Assembly: GCF_024138145.1 (NCBI RefSeq)
Contig: NZ_CP099997.1
Coordinates: 1,116,001-1,180,000, forward strand
From: Natronosalvus halobius
GTDB taxonomy: Archaea > Halobacteriota > Halobacteria > Halobacteriales > Natrialbaceae
Direction of reading: 5' to 3'
Length of the DNA: 64,000 nucleotides
In this document: in pieces, positions 1-7,436 of the stretch
Position numbering within the stretch: position 1 is the stretch's first letter
How the letters are laid out: each line of letters opens with the position of its first letter
Notes under the pieces: model-generated
The model's input: only the letters and a program-made list of their open reading frames with translations
Database searches by the model: none
Told to the model about the DNA's origin: nothing
Program-made: the position numbers and the translations under genes

Positions 1-2
1 TT

Positions 3-443
3 CCGAAACCGCTCGAGTGCTCGGACGACGACTTCCAGCGCCTCTCGTCCGCGCAGTCGGTTCGTTGGGGCGACGCGGATGCGTTCGCCATGCGCGTCGA
101 CTCGCTCGAGGTCGCTCGCGGCGAGTCGGTGTCCATCACGATGAGAAACCTCACCAGCGTCGAGCAGGGTACCGGCAACGACCGGAAATTCTCGCTCGAG
201 GTCCAGACCGAGGCTGGCTGGCAGGAGGTCCGGGGCCACCGTTCCGAACACGGCATCGGATACACGGATGAGGGCATCATACACCGACCCGGCGAGGGCT
301 TCGACTGGGAGATCGAACTCACTGAGGCGGCCGTCCAGGAGCTGTACTCCGGACTCGAGGTCTGCCCGGGGCTCCCAGCCGGCCGGTACCGGTTCGTCTA
401 CTGGCCGCTCGACCTGGCGGTGGCGTTCGACGTGCTCGAGTGA
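3..443 (+). CDS. Ig-like domain protein, C-terminal part (cut by window edge)
   Basis: The frame is open from the first bases of the window to a TGA at 441-443, so the N-terminus lies outside. An internal ATG at 90 exists, but the codons before it read as normal coding sequence. The visible 146 residues form a beta-rich domain with alternating strands, a basic turn (GTGNDRKFSLEV), a 'RPGEGFDWEIEL' stretch and a closing LPAGRYRFVYW strand. This resembles the bacterial Ig-like domain of secreted proteins in which a cosmetic 'PPGKYR' strand precedes the end. The likely place of action is the cell surface, inferred from the domain type. No catalytic motif is visible. Confidence 0.6.
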   Translation, partial: PKPLECSDDDFQRLSSAQSVRWGDADAFAMRVDSLEVARGESVSITMRNLTSVEQGTGNDRKFSLEVQTEAGWQEVRGHRSEHGIGYTDEGIIHRPGEGFDWEIELTEAAVQELYSGLEVCPGLPAGRYRFVYWPLDLAVAFDVLE

Positions 444-557
444 CCGGCCTCTAGTTGGAAAAGAGCTATCCGCCGAATTCGTTCACGAGACCCTGTCAGT
501 CACGCGTTCGTGGAATAGCATCTTTGTCGGCGCTCCCATGTAGTGGACTGGATTCAC

Positions 558-1925
558 ATGAGCGACGCGAACACCCGACGGCGCTTTCTGCGCCACCTCG
601 GAACGGGCGTCACCCTGACCGCGGCCCTGGCCGGCGAGGTCGGCGGAACTGACGGCAATCGATTCCAGGACGAGGGAAACGGCGATGGAACGGACGTCGA
701 ATCCGAAGCCGATGACGAGGGAGACGGCGACGAAGGGGACGGACTCGACGGCGAAGACGACTCGAGCGACGACCCCGCCGTGACGCAGGTCGTCGCCGGC
801 CCCGACGGCGCCTGGCGGTTCGAACCCGAGGACGTCGACATCGGTCTCGGGGAGGCGGTCGAGTGGACGTTCGCCAGCGCGGGCCACAACGTCACCTCCC
901 TTCCCGGGGCGTCGGAAAAGAATCGAAACCCGCCGAACGCGGAGCCGTTCGCCTCCTACGAGGGTGACGCCCACTTCTCGGTCGTTCCGGAGGGGAGTAC
1001 GTACCGCCACGTCTTCACCACCCCCGGCGAGTACGAGTACGTCTGCGTCCCCCACGAGAACACGATGGTCGGTACCGTGCAGGTCGACGCGTGCGCGGAC
1101 GAAACGATCACCGTCGACCCCGACGGCGACCGCCGATTCGAACCCGACGCGCTCGAGATCGGGCTCGGGGACACGGTGGAGTGGCAGTTCGAGGAGGAGG
1201 GGCACAACGTGACCGCACACCCGGACGCCTCCGACAATACGTCGGTGCCGGAGGGGGCCGAGCCGTTCGCCTCCTACGATCTCTCGAGCGGCGAGGACGA
1301 CGATGAAGGCGTAGGCGAAGACGAGGGTGAAGGCGAAGACGTGGGTGAAGAAGACGGCCAGAACGAGGCCGAGAACGAGGGTTCCGAGATCGACCACGAG
1401 GCCACCCGCGAGGCCGACGAAACGTTCGCTCACGCGTTCGAAACCCCCGGAGCGTACGAGTACGTCTGCACGATCCACGACCAGGAGATGATCGGTACCG
1501 TGGAGGTCCTGGACGAACCGGACGCGACCGTCACCGTCGCGCCGGACGGCGAGCTCGCGTTCGAACCGGAATCGGTCTCGCTCGAGGCCGGCGATGTCGT
1601 CCGCTGGACGTTCGAGGAGGAGGGACACAACGTGACCGCCCACCCGGACGCGTCCGACAACGCGTCGGTGTCGGAGGGAGCCGAGCCGTTCGCCTCCTAC
1701 GACCTCTCGGCCGACGAGGGCAAAAACGGAGGCGGAGAGGGCGAAGCCGACGACATCGACCACGAGGCCACCCGCGAAAGCGGAGAGACATTCGACCATC
1801 GCTTCGTCGCCGTCGGGCAGTACGAGTACGTCTGTGCGATCCACGACGAGGAGATGGTCGGCACGATCGAGGTCGAACCGTGTAGCGACGGTGACGACGA
1901 GTCGAGCGAAGCGGCCGACGACTAG
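558..1925 (+). CDS. Halocyanin-like protein with three cupredoxin domains
   Basis: An exported blue-copper electron carrier with three tandem plastocyanin-like domains, at about residues 75-176, 180-318 and 321-442. Each domain has a first His in 'GHNVT' and a closing Cys-x2-His-x4-Met set (for example YVCVPHENTM, YVCTIHDQEM, YVCAIHDEEM), which are the type-1 copper ligands. The N-terminus (TRRRFLRHLG followed by a hydrophobic stretch) is a Tat signal. No clear lipobox Cys is seen. Long Asp/Glu/Gly-rich spacers lie before domain 1 and inside domains 2 and 3. The ATG at 558 is preferred over an in-frame GTG at 543 because the Tat signal follows it directly. A molybdoenzyme follows at 2094, which suggests an electron-transfer partner (inference). 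Confidence 0.88.
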   Translation: MSDANTRRRFLRHLGTGVTLTAALAGEVGGTDGNRFQDEGNGDGTDVESEADDEGDGDEGDGLDGEDDSSDDPAVTQVVAGPDGAWRFEPEDVDIGLGEAVEWTFASAGHNVTSLPGASEKNRNPPNAEPFASYEGDAHFSVVPEGSTYRHVFTTPGEYEYVCVPHENTMVGTVQVDACADETITVDPDGDRRFEPDALEIGLGDTVEWQFEEEGHNVTAHPDASDNTSVPEGAEPFASYDLSSGEDDDEGVGEDEGEGEDVGEEDGQNEAENEGSEIDHEATREADETFAHAFETPGAYEYVCTIHDQEMIGTVEVLDEPDATVTVAPDGELAFEPESVSLEAGDVVRWTFEEEGHNVTAHPDASDNASVSEGAEPFASYDLSADEGKNGGGEGEADDIDHEATRESGETFDHRFVAVGQYEYVCAIHDEEMVGTIEVEPCSDGDDESSEAADD

Positions 1926-2093
1926 CCGTTTTCTCGACCTCGAGCGACGTTTCGTTCCGGACTCGAGGGGCCGAGAGCCGGTCAATCCGCACGATTCTCT
2001 ATTGGAGTGATCGGTAGACGTTTTATCGAGCGGGGAACGATGCGGCAGAATTATGTTAGCTATATCGCCACCTGTGGTGTGAGTGGGTTTGTC

Positions 2094-3506
2094 ATGCAGA
2101 GACAGTCAACGAGCGGCGGGGACGAGCAGTCGGGCGAGACCGAACGACGACGACGGCGGTTGCTCGATCGGCGAAAGTTCATGATGGCATCGGGCGCACT
2201 CGCGGGACTGAGCGTAACCGGGTCGGCGGTAGCGAGACAGGAGCAAGAGGAATCGGGGTCCGACGAGGGTGAGGGCGACGGCGGACCCGAACAGGGGACG
2301 TCCGAGTACCTGGAGGAGCACTATCCAGGATTGCGCATCTACTCACCGGATCCGGAGAACGCGGAGGCGGCGGCCCGCGAGACCTACACGAGTTACCTCA
2401 CGCCGAAGGAGGAACACTACATCCGGAATCACTACCTGTCGCCCCAGATCGACGCCGAGGAGTGGGAGATCGAACTCAGGTTGGGCGAGGAGACCGTCTC
2501 GCTCTCGATGGAAGCCCTCGAGCGCGAGTACTCGACCGAGTCGGTGGCCCACACGATGCAGTGTTCGGGCAACGGTCGATCCTACTTCGACCCCGAGGTG
2601 GCGGGCAACCCCTGGACCTTCGGCGCGGTCGGTAACACCATCTGGACCGGTGCGCCGGTGAGCGAGATCCTCGAGGCCCACGGCGCGGACACGAGCGACG
2701 GGAAGTGGCTGATGGCCGCTGGCGGGGATCACCCGGAGGGCGAGCGAATCTTCGCGCGCTCCATCCCGATGCAGAAGGTGATGGACGACTGCCTACTCGC
2801 CTACGAGATGGACGGAGAACCGTTGACGGCCGAACACGGCCACCCCGTTCGGCTCCTCGTCCCCGGATGGATGGGGAATAACAACGTCAAGTGGCTCCGC
2901 GAACTCGAGGTCATGGACATGATGATGATCGGCGAGGAGTGGGAGCAGTACCTCCACTGGCAGCAGAACTCCTACCGGATCATCCCCGAGGGCGAGGAGG
3001 CCGAGCACAACGAGACGATCGACGAGTTCGACACCTGGGCACAGATGGAAGCGGCCGCGAACGGGGAACTCGACCACCTCCCGTACATCTACGACCAGGT
3101 CGTCAAGTCGATCATCGGCTATCCCGGCGAGGAATCGACGGTGTCGCCGCGCGCCCAGGACGGCAGCGTCGAGGTGCTCGGGGTTGCCTGGGCCGGCGAC
3201 GACCACGTCGAGTCCGTGGAAGTTTCCACCGACGGTGGCGAGAGCTGGGAGGAAGCGGAGTTCTTCGGCCCCGATCTCGGCCCCGGCGGCTGGCGACAGT
3301 TCCGCTACCTCTGGGAGGCCGAATCGGGCGAGCACGTCCTCTACTCGCGAGCGACGGACGAGAACGGGTACACGCAGTTCGGTCCAATATCCGATCCCGA
3401 GGCGGGACTCGAGGCCATCTCCGACGAGCAGTTCCCGTGGAATCAGGACGGGTACGCCTGTAACGCCTACGAACCGCACGGGGTGACGGTGACCGTCGAG
3501 GAGTGA
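2094..3506 (+). CDS. Tat-exported sulfite-oxidase-family molybdopterin oxidoreductase
   Basis: A sulfite oxidase/sulfite dehydrogenase-type molybdoenzyme. The N-terminal Tat signal (DRRKFMMASGALAGL) sends it outside the membrane. The molybdopterin domain covers roughly residues 90-300, with the Mo-ligand Cys157 in 'HTMQCSGNGR', followed by 'GNPWTFGAVGN' and 'HPVRLLVPGWMG'. A Mo-co dimerisation domain with Ig-like fold fills the C-terminus ('VLGVAWAGDDHVESVEVSTD'). The ATG at 2094 is chosen because the longer in-frame extension from 2007 has no signal character. There is no heme domain, so electrons must leave through a partner; the triple-cupredoxin protein just upstream is a candidate. The substrate (sulfite or another oxo-acceptor) cannot be read from the sequence. 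Confidence 0.88.
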   Translation: MQRQSTSGGDEQSGETERRRRRLLDRRKFMMASGALAGLSVTGSAVARQEQEESGSDEGEGDGGPEQGTSEYLEEHYPGLRIYSPDPENAEAAARETYTSYLTPKEEHYIRNHYLSPQIDAEEWEIELRLGEETVSLSMEALEREYSTESVAHTMQCSGNGRSYFDPEVAGNPWTFGAVGNTIWTGAPVSEILEAHGADTSDGKWLMAAGGDHPEGERIFARSIPMQKVMDDCLLAYEMDGEPLTAEHGHPVRLLVPGWMGNNNVKWLRELEVMDMMMIGEEWEQYLHWQQNSYRIIPEGEEAEHNETIDEFDTWAQMEAAANGELDHLPYIYDQVVKSIIGYPGEESTVSPRAQDGSVEVLGVAWAGDDHVESVEVSTDGGESWEEAEFFGPDLGPGGWRQFRYLWEAESGEHVLYSRATDENGYTQFGPISDPEAGLEAISDEQFPWNQDGYACNAYEPHGVTVTVEE

Positions 3507-3527
3507 ACGGATCTCGAGGTCGAAGCG

Positions 3528-4130
3528 TCAATCCGCCTTTTCCTCGGCTGCCTCGTTCGCGTTCGTCTCGTCAGCACCCGCCTCGTCCGCATCGACCTCC
3601 TTCGACCTCGAGAGCGAGCGCTCGTCAGCGAGGAGTTCGTCCGTCGCTTCCGTCGAATCGTCGCTCACCGCCAGCACGTGGAGGTCGCACTCGATGGTTG
3701 TCCCGGCGAGTTCGTGATTGAAGTCCACGACGGCGCGTCCGTCGTCCTCGACCGCCTGTATCCACCCGGTTCGGCCGTTGTCGTCCCGGACCAGCGTCCC
3801 GGGCTCGAGATCGGACGGATCAGATGCCAGCGTTTCAGCTGGCACCTCGAGCACGCGCTCTTCGCTGTAAGCCCCGAACGCCTCCTCGGGTTCGAGTTCG
3901 ACGGTTCGTTGCTCGCCGACGGCCATCTCCCGGAGCGCACGGTCGATGCCCGGGAGGATCTTCCCCTCGCCGACCCTGACCTCGAGTGGCTTGTAGTCGC
4001 GATGGTCGTGGTAGATGCCCTCCTCGAGGGCGACGTCGACGTCGGTCGTGTCGAAGACCTCGCCTACGGCGTCCCCCTCGGCGATGCGGCCGGTGAAGTG
4101 AATCGCGGCGACGCGTCCGGGAGCTACCAT
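3528..4130 (-). CDS. FKBP-type peptidyl-prolyl isomerase (SlyD-like)
   Basis: A cytoplasmic prolyl cis-trans isomerase and folding helper of 200 residues. The start MVAPGRVAAIHFTGR at 4130 matches the usual archaeal FKBP N-terminus. The longer open frame upstream has no such character. The split FKBP domain is visible: 'GKILPGIDRALREMAVGEQ' and 'PEEAFGAYSEERV' flank an inserted flap with 'DFNHELAGTTIECDLHVL' returning to the FKBP core, as in SlyD-type proteins with an IF domain. The last 50 residues are an acidic, low-complexity tail rich in Glu, Ala, Asp and Asn. The gene faces the molybdoenzyme gene tail to tail, 21 bases apart. Two other chaperone genes (dnaK, dnaJ) are in the window but not linked to it. 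Confidence 0.9.
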   Translation of the reverse strand: MVAPGRVAAIHFTGRIAEGDAVGEVFDTTDVDVALEEGIYHDHRDYKPLEVRVGEGKILPGIDRALREMAVGEQRTVELEPEEAFGAYSEERVLEVPAETLASDPSDLEPGTLVRDDNGRTGWIQAVEDDGRAVVDFNHELAGTTIECDLHVLAVSDDSTEATDELLADERSLSRSKEVDADEAGADETNANEAAEEKAD

Positions 4131-4260
4131 GGGTCGAATAGTGCGTGATAAGTCATCGTTCGTCTTTGTGCGTACCGCACGTCTCCCACTCGTGGCGCCA
4201 TCAATCATTTCGTCAGCGCTCGTGACCGACTCGATCGCCGACTCGTGTCGTAGTTCGTCG

Positions 4261-4440
4261 ATGATCGGCGAGAGGACAGACCAGACGGAAACGACGACCG
4301 AGGCCTTGGACGATCCCCAGTTAGAAAACTTCGACACCGACGACCTGAACGACGAGACGGCTGACGAGGTCACGGACTTGATCGGGGACCTGGCCAACGA
4401 ACACTTCGAAGACACCGATTTTGGGGGGAGTGACTCGTCT
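4261..4440 (+). pseudogene. Possible gene remnant: short acidic reading frame
   Basis: From ATG 4261 the frame reads an acidic stretch (ENFDTDDLNDETADEVTDL) with codon choices typical of real genes here. After about residue 60 the composition changes abruptly and the frame runs on antisense through the HxlR gene, which is not a plausible protein end. The likeliest reading is a remnant whose 3' part was lost or frameshifted; a chance ORF is the alternative. No family is recognised. The 353-base space between the FKBP and HxlR genes holds nothing else that I can support. Confidence 0.25.
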
Positions 4441-4483
4441 CGCGTCCGGCAGCTTTCAGTCGACGTTGCGGTCCTTGTAGTCG

Positions 4484-4885
4484 CTACTCGTCCTCAGACG
4501 TGGACTCCTCGAGCCAGCTGCCTGCCCAGCACTCGATTTCGTCGAAGACCGGCTCGAGCGACCGCCCCTTCGGGGTCAAACTGTAGTAGGTTGCGATCGG
4601 CGCGTCCTCCTCGATCCGCCGGTCGACGAACCCGAGTTCGCCCAGGTCCTCGAGCACCCGCGAGAGCGTCCTGGCGTTCGCGTCGGTCGCGCGCTTGAGT
4701 TCGTTGAAGCGGTACTCGCCCTTCTGGAGTTCGTGGAGGACGGCGAGTCGCCACTGGGAGCCGATCTGCTCGATCGAATCGATGACGGGGCAGGGCGAGT
4801 CCTCGGGTTCGGATCCGACGGCGACGTCGCCGTCAGTGGACGTATCAGCGCGCTCGACCTCGAGTGGAGTGGAGTCAGATGACAT
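4484..4885 (-). CDS. HxlR-family winged-helix transcription regulator
   Basis: A 133-residue DNA-binding regulator. The diagnostic start of the HxlR fold is present (a Cys-Pro in 'DSPCPVIDSIEQIGSQW', then RLAVLHELQKGEYRFNELKR). It is followed by the recognition helix ('NARTLSRVLEDLGELGFVDR') and the wing ending in 'ATYYSLTPKGRSLEPVFDEI'. The single Cys near residue 33 sits where redox-sensing members carry theirs. The gene is divergent from a flavin-reductase-like gene at 5125, the usual arrangement for HxlR regulators and their target. An 8-bp inverted repeat (4892-4899 and 4939-4946) flanks its likely TATA region, which suggests autoregulation (inference). Confidence 0.88.
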   Translation of the reverse strand: MSSDSTPLEVERADTSTDGDVAVGSEPEDSPCPVIDSIEQIGSQWRLAVLHELQKGEYRFNELKRATDANARTLSRVLEDLGELGFVDRRIEEDAPIATYYSLTPKGRSLEPVFDEIECWAGSWLEESTSEDE

Positions 4886-4891
4886 CGTAGG

Positions 4892-4946
4892 TATCTGGTT
4901 TCTCTTCGTCTCGAAAGCCTATAGCAGTTCGGTATCGTACCAGATA
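4892..4946. promoter_or_regulatory. Inverted repeat in the HxlR promoter (candidate operator)
   Basis: TATCTGGT at 4892-4899 is mirrored by ACCAGATA at 4939-4946. Between them lies CTATAG (4919-4924), a possible TATA element for the minus-strand regulator starting at 4885. An operator bracketing its own promoter fits an autoregulated HxlR protein, but the arms are short and the role is inferred. Confidence 0.35.
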
Positions 4947-5124
4947 ACACGAGGCAATCACTAACGATGATAGCCGGCCCAACCGAGCCACCGACGACGG
5001 AACTGCACCATGTCACTAACAGCTGTACCGACGTTGAAACTACGAAGACGTTTTGCGAAGACGTTCCTGGAAGTACTTTCGTCGATCCGCGAAACGAGAG
5101 CTGCGGCGGAGGCGCTGATCAACA

Positions 5125-5742
5125 GTGATCGATTCCACGACGTCAACCGACGCGATCGAAATCGACGTCGACGAACGGGAGGGGTCGCTCTATCGAGTCC
5201 TCTCGAGTGCGGTCGTCCCGCGCCCGATTGCGTGGGTCAGCACCCGAAGCGAAGCCGGCGTCGACAACCTCGCCCCCTACAGCTTCTTCACCGTCGCCTC
5301 GGTCGAGCCACCAGTCGTCGTCTTCGCGCCGGTCGACGGTCCGGACGGCCCCAAGGACACGCCGCGGAACGTTCGCGACACCGGCGAGTTCGTCGTCAAC
5401 CTCGTGACCGAGGACCTCGCGGAAGCGATGAACGAAACCAGCGCCACCCTCGAGGCCGGCGACAGCGAGTTCGAGCACGCCGGTCTCGAGCGCGCCGAGT
5501 CGACGGTCGTCGCACCACCGAGAGTCGCGGATTCGAAGGTTGCCCTCGAGTGCACCCGCAGAGACCTGCTCGATGTTGGTGGGTCCACGCTCGTCCTCGG
5601 CGACGTTCGCTACGTACACCTCGACGAGGAGGTGACGACCGATGGGAAAATCGACGTAGCGAACGTCGACGCCGTCGGACGATTGGCCGGGAGCTGGTAC
5701 ACGAAGACCGACGAACGATTCTCCCTCGAGCGACCACCGTAG
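5125..5742 (+). CDS. Flavin reductase-like / FMN-binding split-barrel protein
   Basis: A 205-residue cytoplasmic protein of the flavin-reductase-like split-barrel family, expected to bind FMN and reduce flavin or another small acceptor. The family core is seen as 'VVPRPIAWVSTRSEAG', 'NLAPYSFFTVASVEPPVVVF', then 'KDTPRNVRDTGEFVVNLV' and a closing 'VGRLAGSWYTKT'. The start is a GTG at 5125; no better in-frame ATG exists. Divergent from the HxlR regulator, which probably controls it. The exact acceptor cannot be told; members range from ferric-chelate reductases to flavoredoxins. Confidence 0.85.
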   Translation: MIDSTTSTDAIEIDVDEREGSLYRVLSSAVVPRPIAWVSTRSEAGVDNLAPYSFFTVASVEPPVVVFAPVDGPDGPKDTPRNVRDTGEFVVNLVTEDLAEAMNETSATLEAGDSEFEHAGLERAESTVVAPPRVADSKVALECTRRDLLDVGGSTLVLGDVRYVHLDEEVTTDGKIDVANVDAVGRLAGSWYTKTDERFSLERPP

Positions 5743-5821
5743 CCGGGTTCGACGGACTCGAGCTTCGCGAACGGTCCCGGAAGAAAGCTTTTCGACGTAA
5801 CGGGGACAATCCCCGAGCAAC

Positions 5822-6370
5822 GTGAGCGACCGACGAGGCGAAGCTTCCGGCGAGACCTCGGCGGCTTCCGGGGAGACGGTCCCTCGAGCGGAGTCGTTGC
5901 CGCTCGTCGACGTCCTGGAGACGGTCGCCGTCGGCGCCGCGCCGCCGCTGGCGCTGGGGCTGTTCGCCCTGGTGGTGCCGTCCGTGCCAGTCGGCCAGGC
6001 GGTCTTCGTCGGCGTCCTGGTCGGCGCGATCCTCGCGTCGTACCGACGAGGGATCGAGGCCGTCCGAGCCGAAGACGGAGACGGGGACGGGATAACGCGT
6101 CGCCTCCGCGTGCCCGACGTCGACGACCCTCGGAGCGACGGATTCGCGCTACTCGCTCGCCTGGACGCTCGAGTCGATGGTACTGTCCTCGAGTGGGTCG
6201 TCGTCGGGGCCGTAGGAACGATCGGACTCGCTTCCGCCGTCGAACTCGCCACCGCCGGGTTTGACCGGGTTACTCCTCGAGTGCTCCTGTTCGGCCTGCT
6301 GTGTGGGTCGGCAGCCCTGTTCGCGGTCGTGGTGCGATTCGGTGCGCCGAATCGGCAGGGGCAGGGATAG
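5822..6370 (+). CDS. Uncharacterised membrane protein, four predicted helices
   Basis: A 182-residue protein starting with GTG at 5822. A polar N-terminus of about 35 residues is followed by two hydrophobic segments (around residues 37-55 and 60-78), a polar loop rich in Arg/Asp/Gly, and two more hydrophobic segments (around 121-140 and 149-168). Nothing catalytic is visible. It lies 154 bases before the ABC export genes on the same strand, so it may belong with them, but the gap leaves this open. I do not recognise the family. Confidence 0.6.
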   Translation: MSDRRGEASGETSAASGETVPRAESLPLVDVLETVAVGAAPPLALGLFALVVPSVPVGQAVFVGVLVGAILASYRRGIEAVRAEDGDGDGITRRLRVPDVDDPRSDGFALLARLDARVDGTVLEWVVVGAVGTIGLASAVELATAGFDRVTPRVLLFGLLCGSAALFAVVVRFGAPNRQGQG

Positions 6371-6524
6371 AGTTGGGATAGGTGTAGGGCTAAGGATAAG
6401 TGTAGGGATGGGGGGAGGGCTAACCGCCGCATGGGACGCCCTCGCGCTGCACAGTTTGCGCTCACTCGAATTTCGACCGGCCGCTAGCCTTTTCTGCGGG
6501 GTCTCCTTCTATCGATGCAATTGA

Positions 6525-7436
6525 ATGATTGACGTTGCGGATCTACGCAAGGAGTACGGCAGTTTCGTCGCCGTCGAAGGCAGTTCGTTCTCGATCGATC
6601 GGGGCGAGGTGTTCGGCGTCGTCGGTCACAATGGCGCCGGCAAGACCACGACGCTGAAGATGCTCGCCGGACTGATCGAACCGACTGGCGGAACCGCAGT
6701 GGTGGCTGGACACCCCGCCGGTTCCTCGGCGATGCAGCGCCGTCTCGGCTTCCTCCCCGAGGAGTCACCGCTGTACGAGGAGATGACGCCCCTCTCCTAC
6801 CTCGAGTTCTTCGCCGACCTCTACGACGTTCCAGATGACGTGGCGAGCGAGCGCATCACCGCCCTCCTGGACCGCCTCGACCTCGAGCACCGTGATCGAG
6901 AACTGGGCAATATGTCGAAGGGGATGAAGCGCAAGGTCGCCATCGCACGCGCGCTGGTCAACGACCCCGACGTGCTCATCTTCGACGAACCCGCCTCCGG
7001 ACTCGATCCCCTGACGACGAACGCCATCCTGGAGTTTACGCGGGAACTCAGCGAGGAGGGGAAGACGGTCGTCTTCAGTGCACACAACCTCTTTCACGTC
7101 GAGAGCGTCTGTGATCGCCTCGTCATCATGGCCGAGGGCGAGATCGTCGCTCGCGGAAGCATCGAGGACATCCGCTCGACTTACGGTGGGACTAGTTACC
7201 ACGTCTTCGTCTCCACCGAGGGGGACGACGTGGTGGGAAGCGACGCGATCGCCGCCCCGGTAGCCGAGATCGGTCGCGAGAACGGGGATCTTCGATACGT
7301 GGTTCGAGACCTCGATGGCGTCGACGCCGTCCGCGACGCCGTGGAGGCGGCCGGCGGCTCCGTCACCGACATTCAGACGAAGACGCCGAGTCTCGAGGAA
7401 ATCTTTCTCGACGTGGCCGGGGAGGCGGCTGCGTGA
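6525..7436 (+). CDS. ABC-2 type transporter ATP-binding protein
   Basis: The ATPase of an ABC-2 (NatA/CcmA-like) export system. Walker A is GHNGAGKT at residues 34-41, the signature is the variant 'NMSKGMKRK' near residue 130 (SKGM rather than SGGQ, common in NatA-type proteins), and Walker B is 'VLIFDEPASGLDP' near 150. A C-terminal extension of about 80 residues ends 'TPSLEEIFLDVAG', as usual for this class. The stop overlaps the GTG start of the permease-protease gene by 4 bases, indicating translational coupling. It presumably drives the two permeases at 7433 and 9312. Confidence 0.93.
   Translation: MIDVADLRKEYGSFVAVEGSSFSIDRGEVFGVVGHNGAGKTTTLKMLAGLIEPTGGTAVVAGHPAGSSAMQRRLGFLPEESPLYEEMTPLSYLEFFADLYDVPDDVASERITALLDRLDLEHRDRELGNMSKGMKRKVAIARALVNDPDVLIFDEPASGLDPLTTNAILEFTRELSEEGKTVVFSAHNLFHVESVCDRLVIMAEGEIVARGSIEDIRSTYGGTSYHVFVSTEGDDVVGSDAIAAPVAEIGRENGDLRYVVRDLDGVDAVRDAVEAAGGSVTDIQTKTPSLEEIFLDVAGEAAA

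Noticed and set aside
5010-5825. Plus-strand frame beginning 'MSLTAVPTLKLRRRFAKTF'
   Set aside because: It runs through the flavin-reductase-like gene in another frame and becomes an Arg-rich shadow typical of high-G+C DNA.
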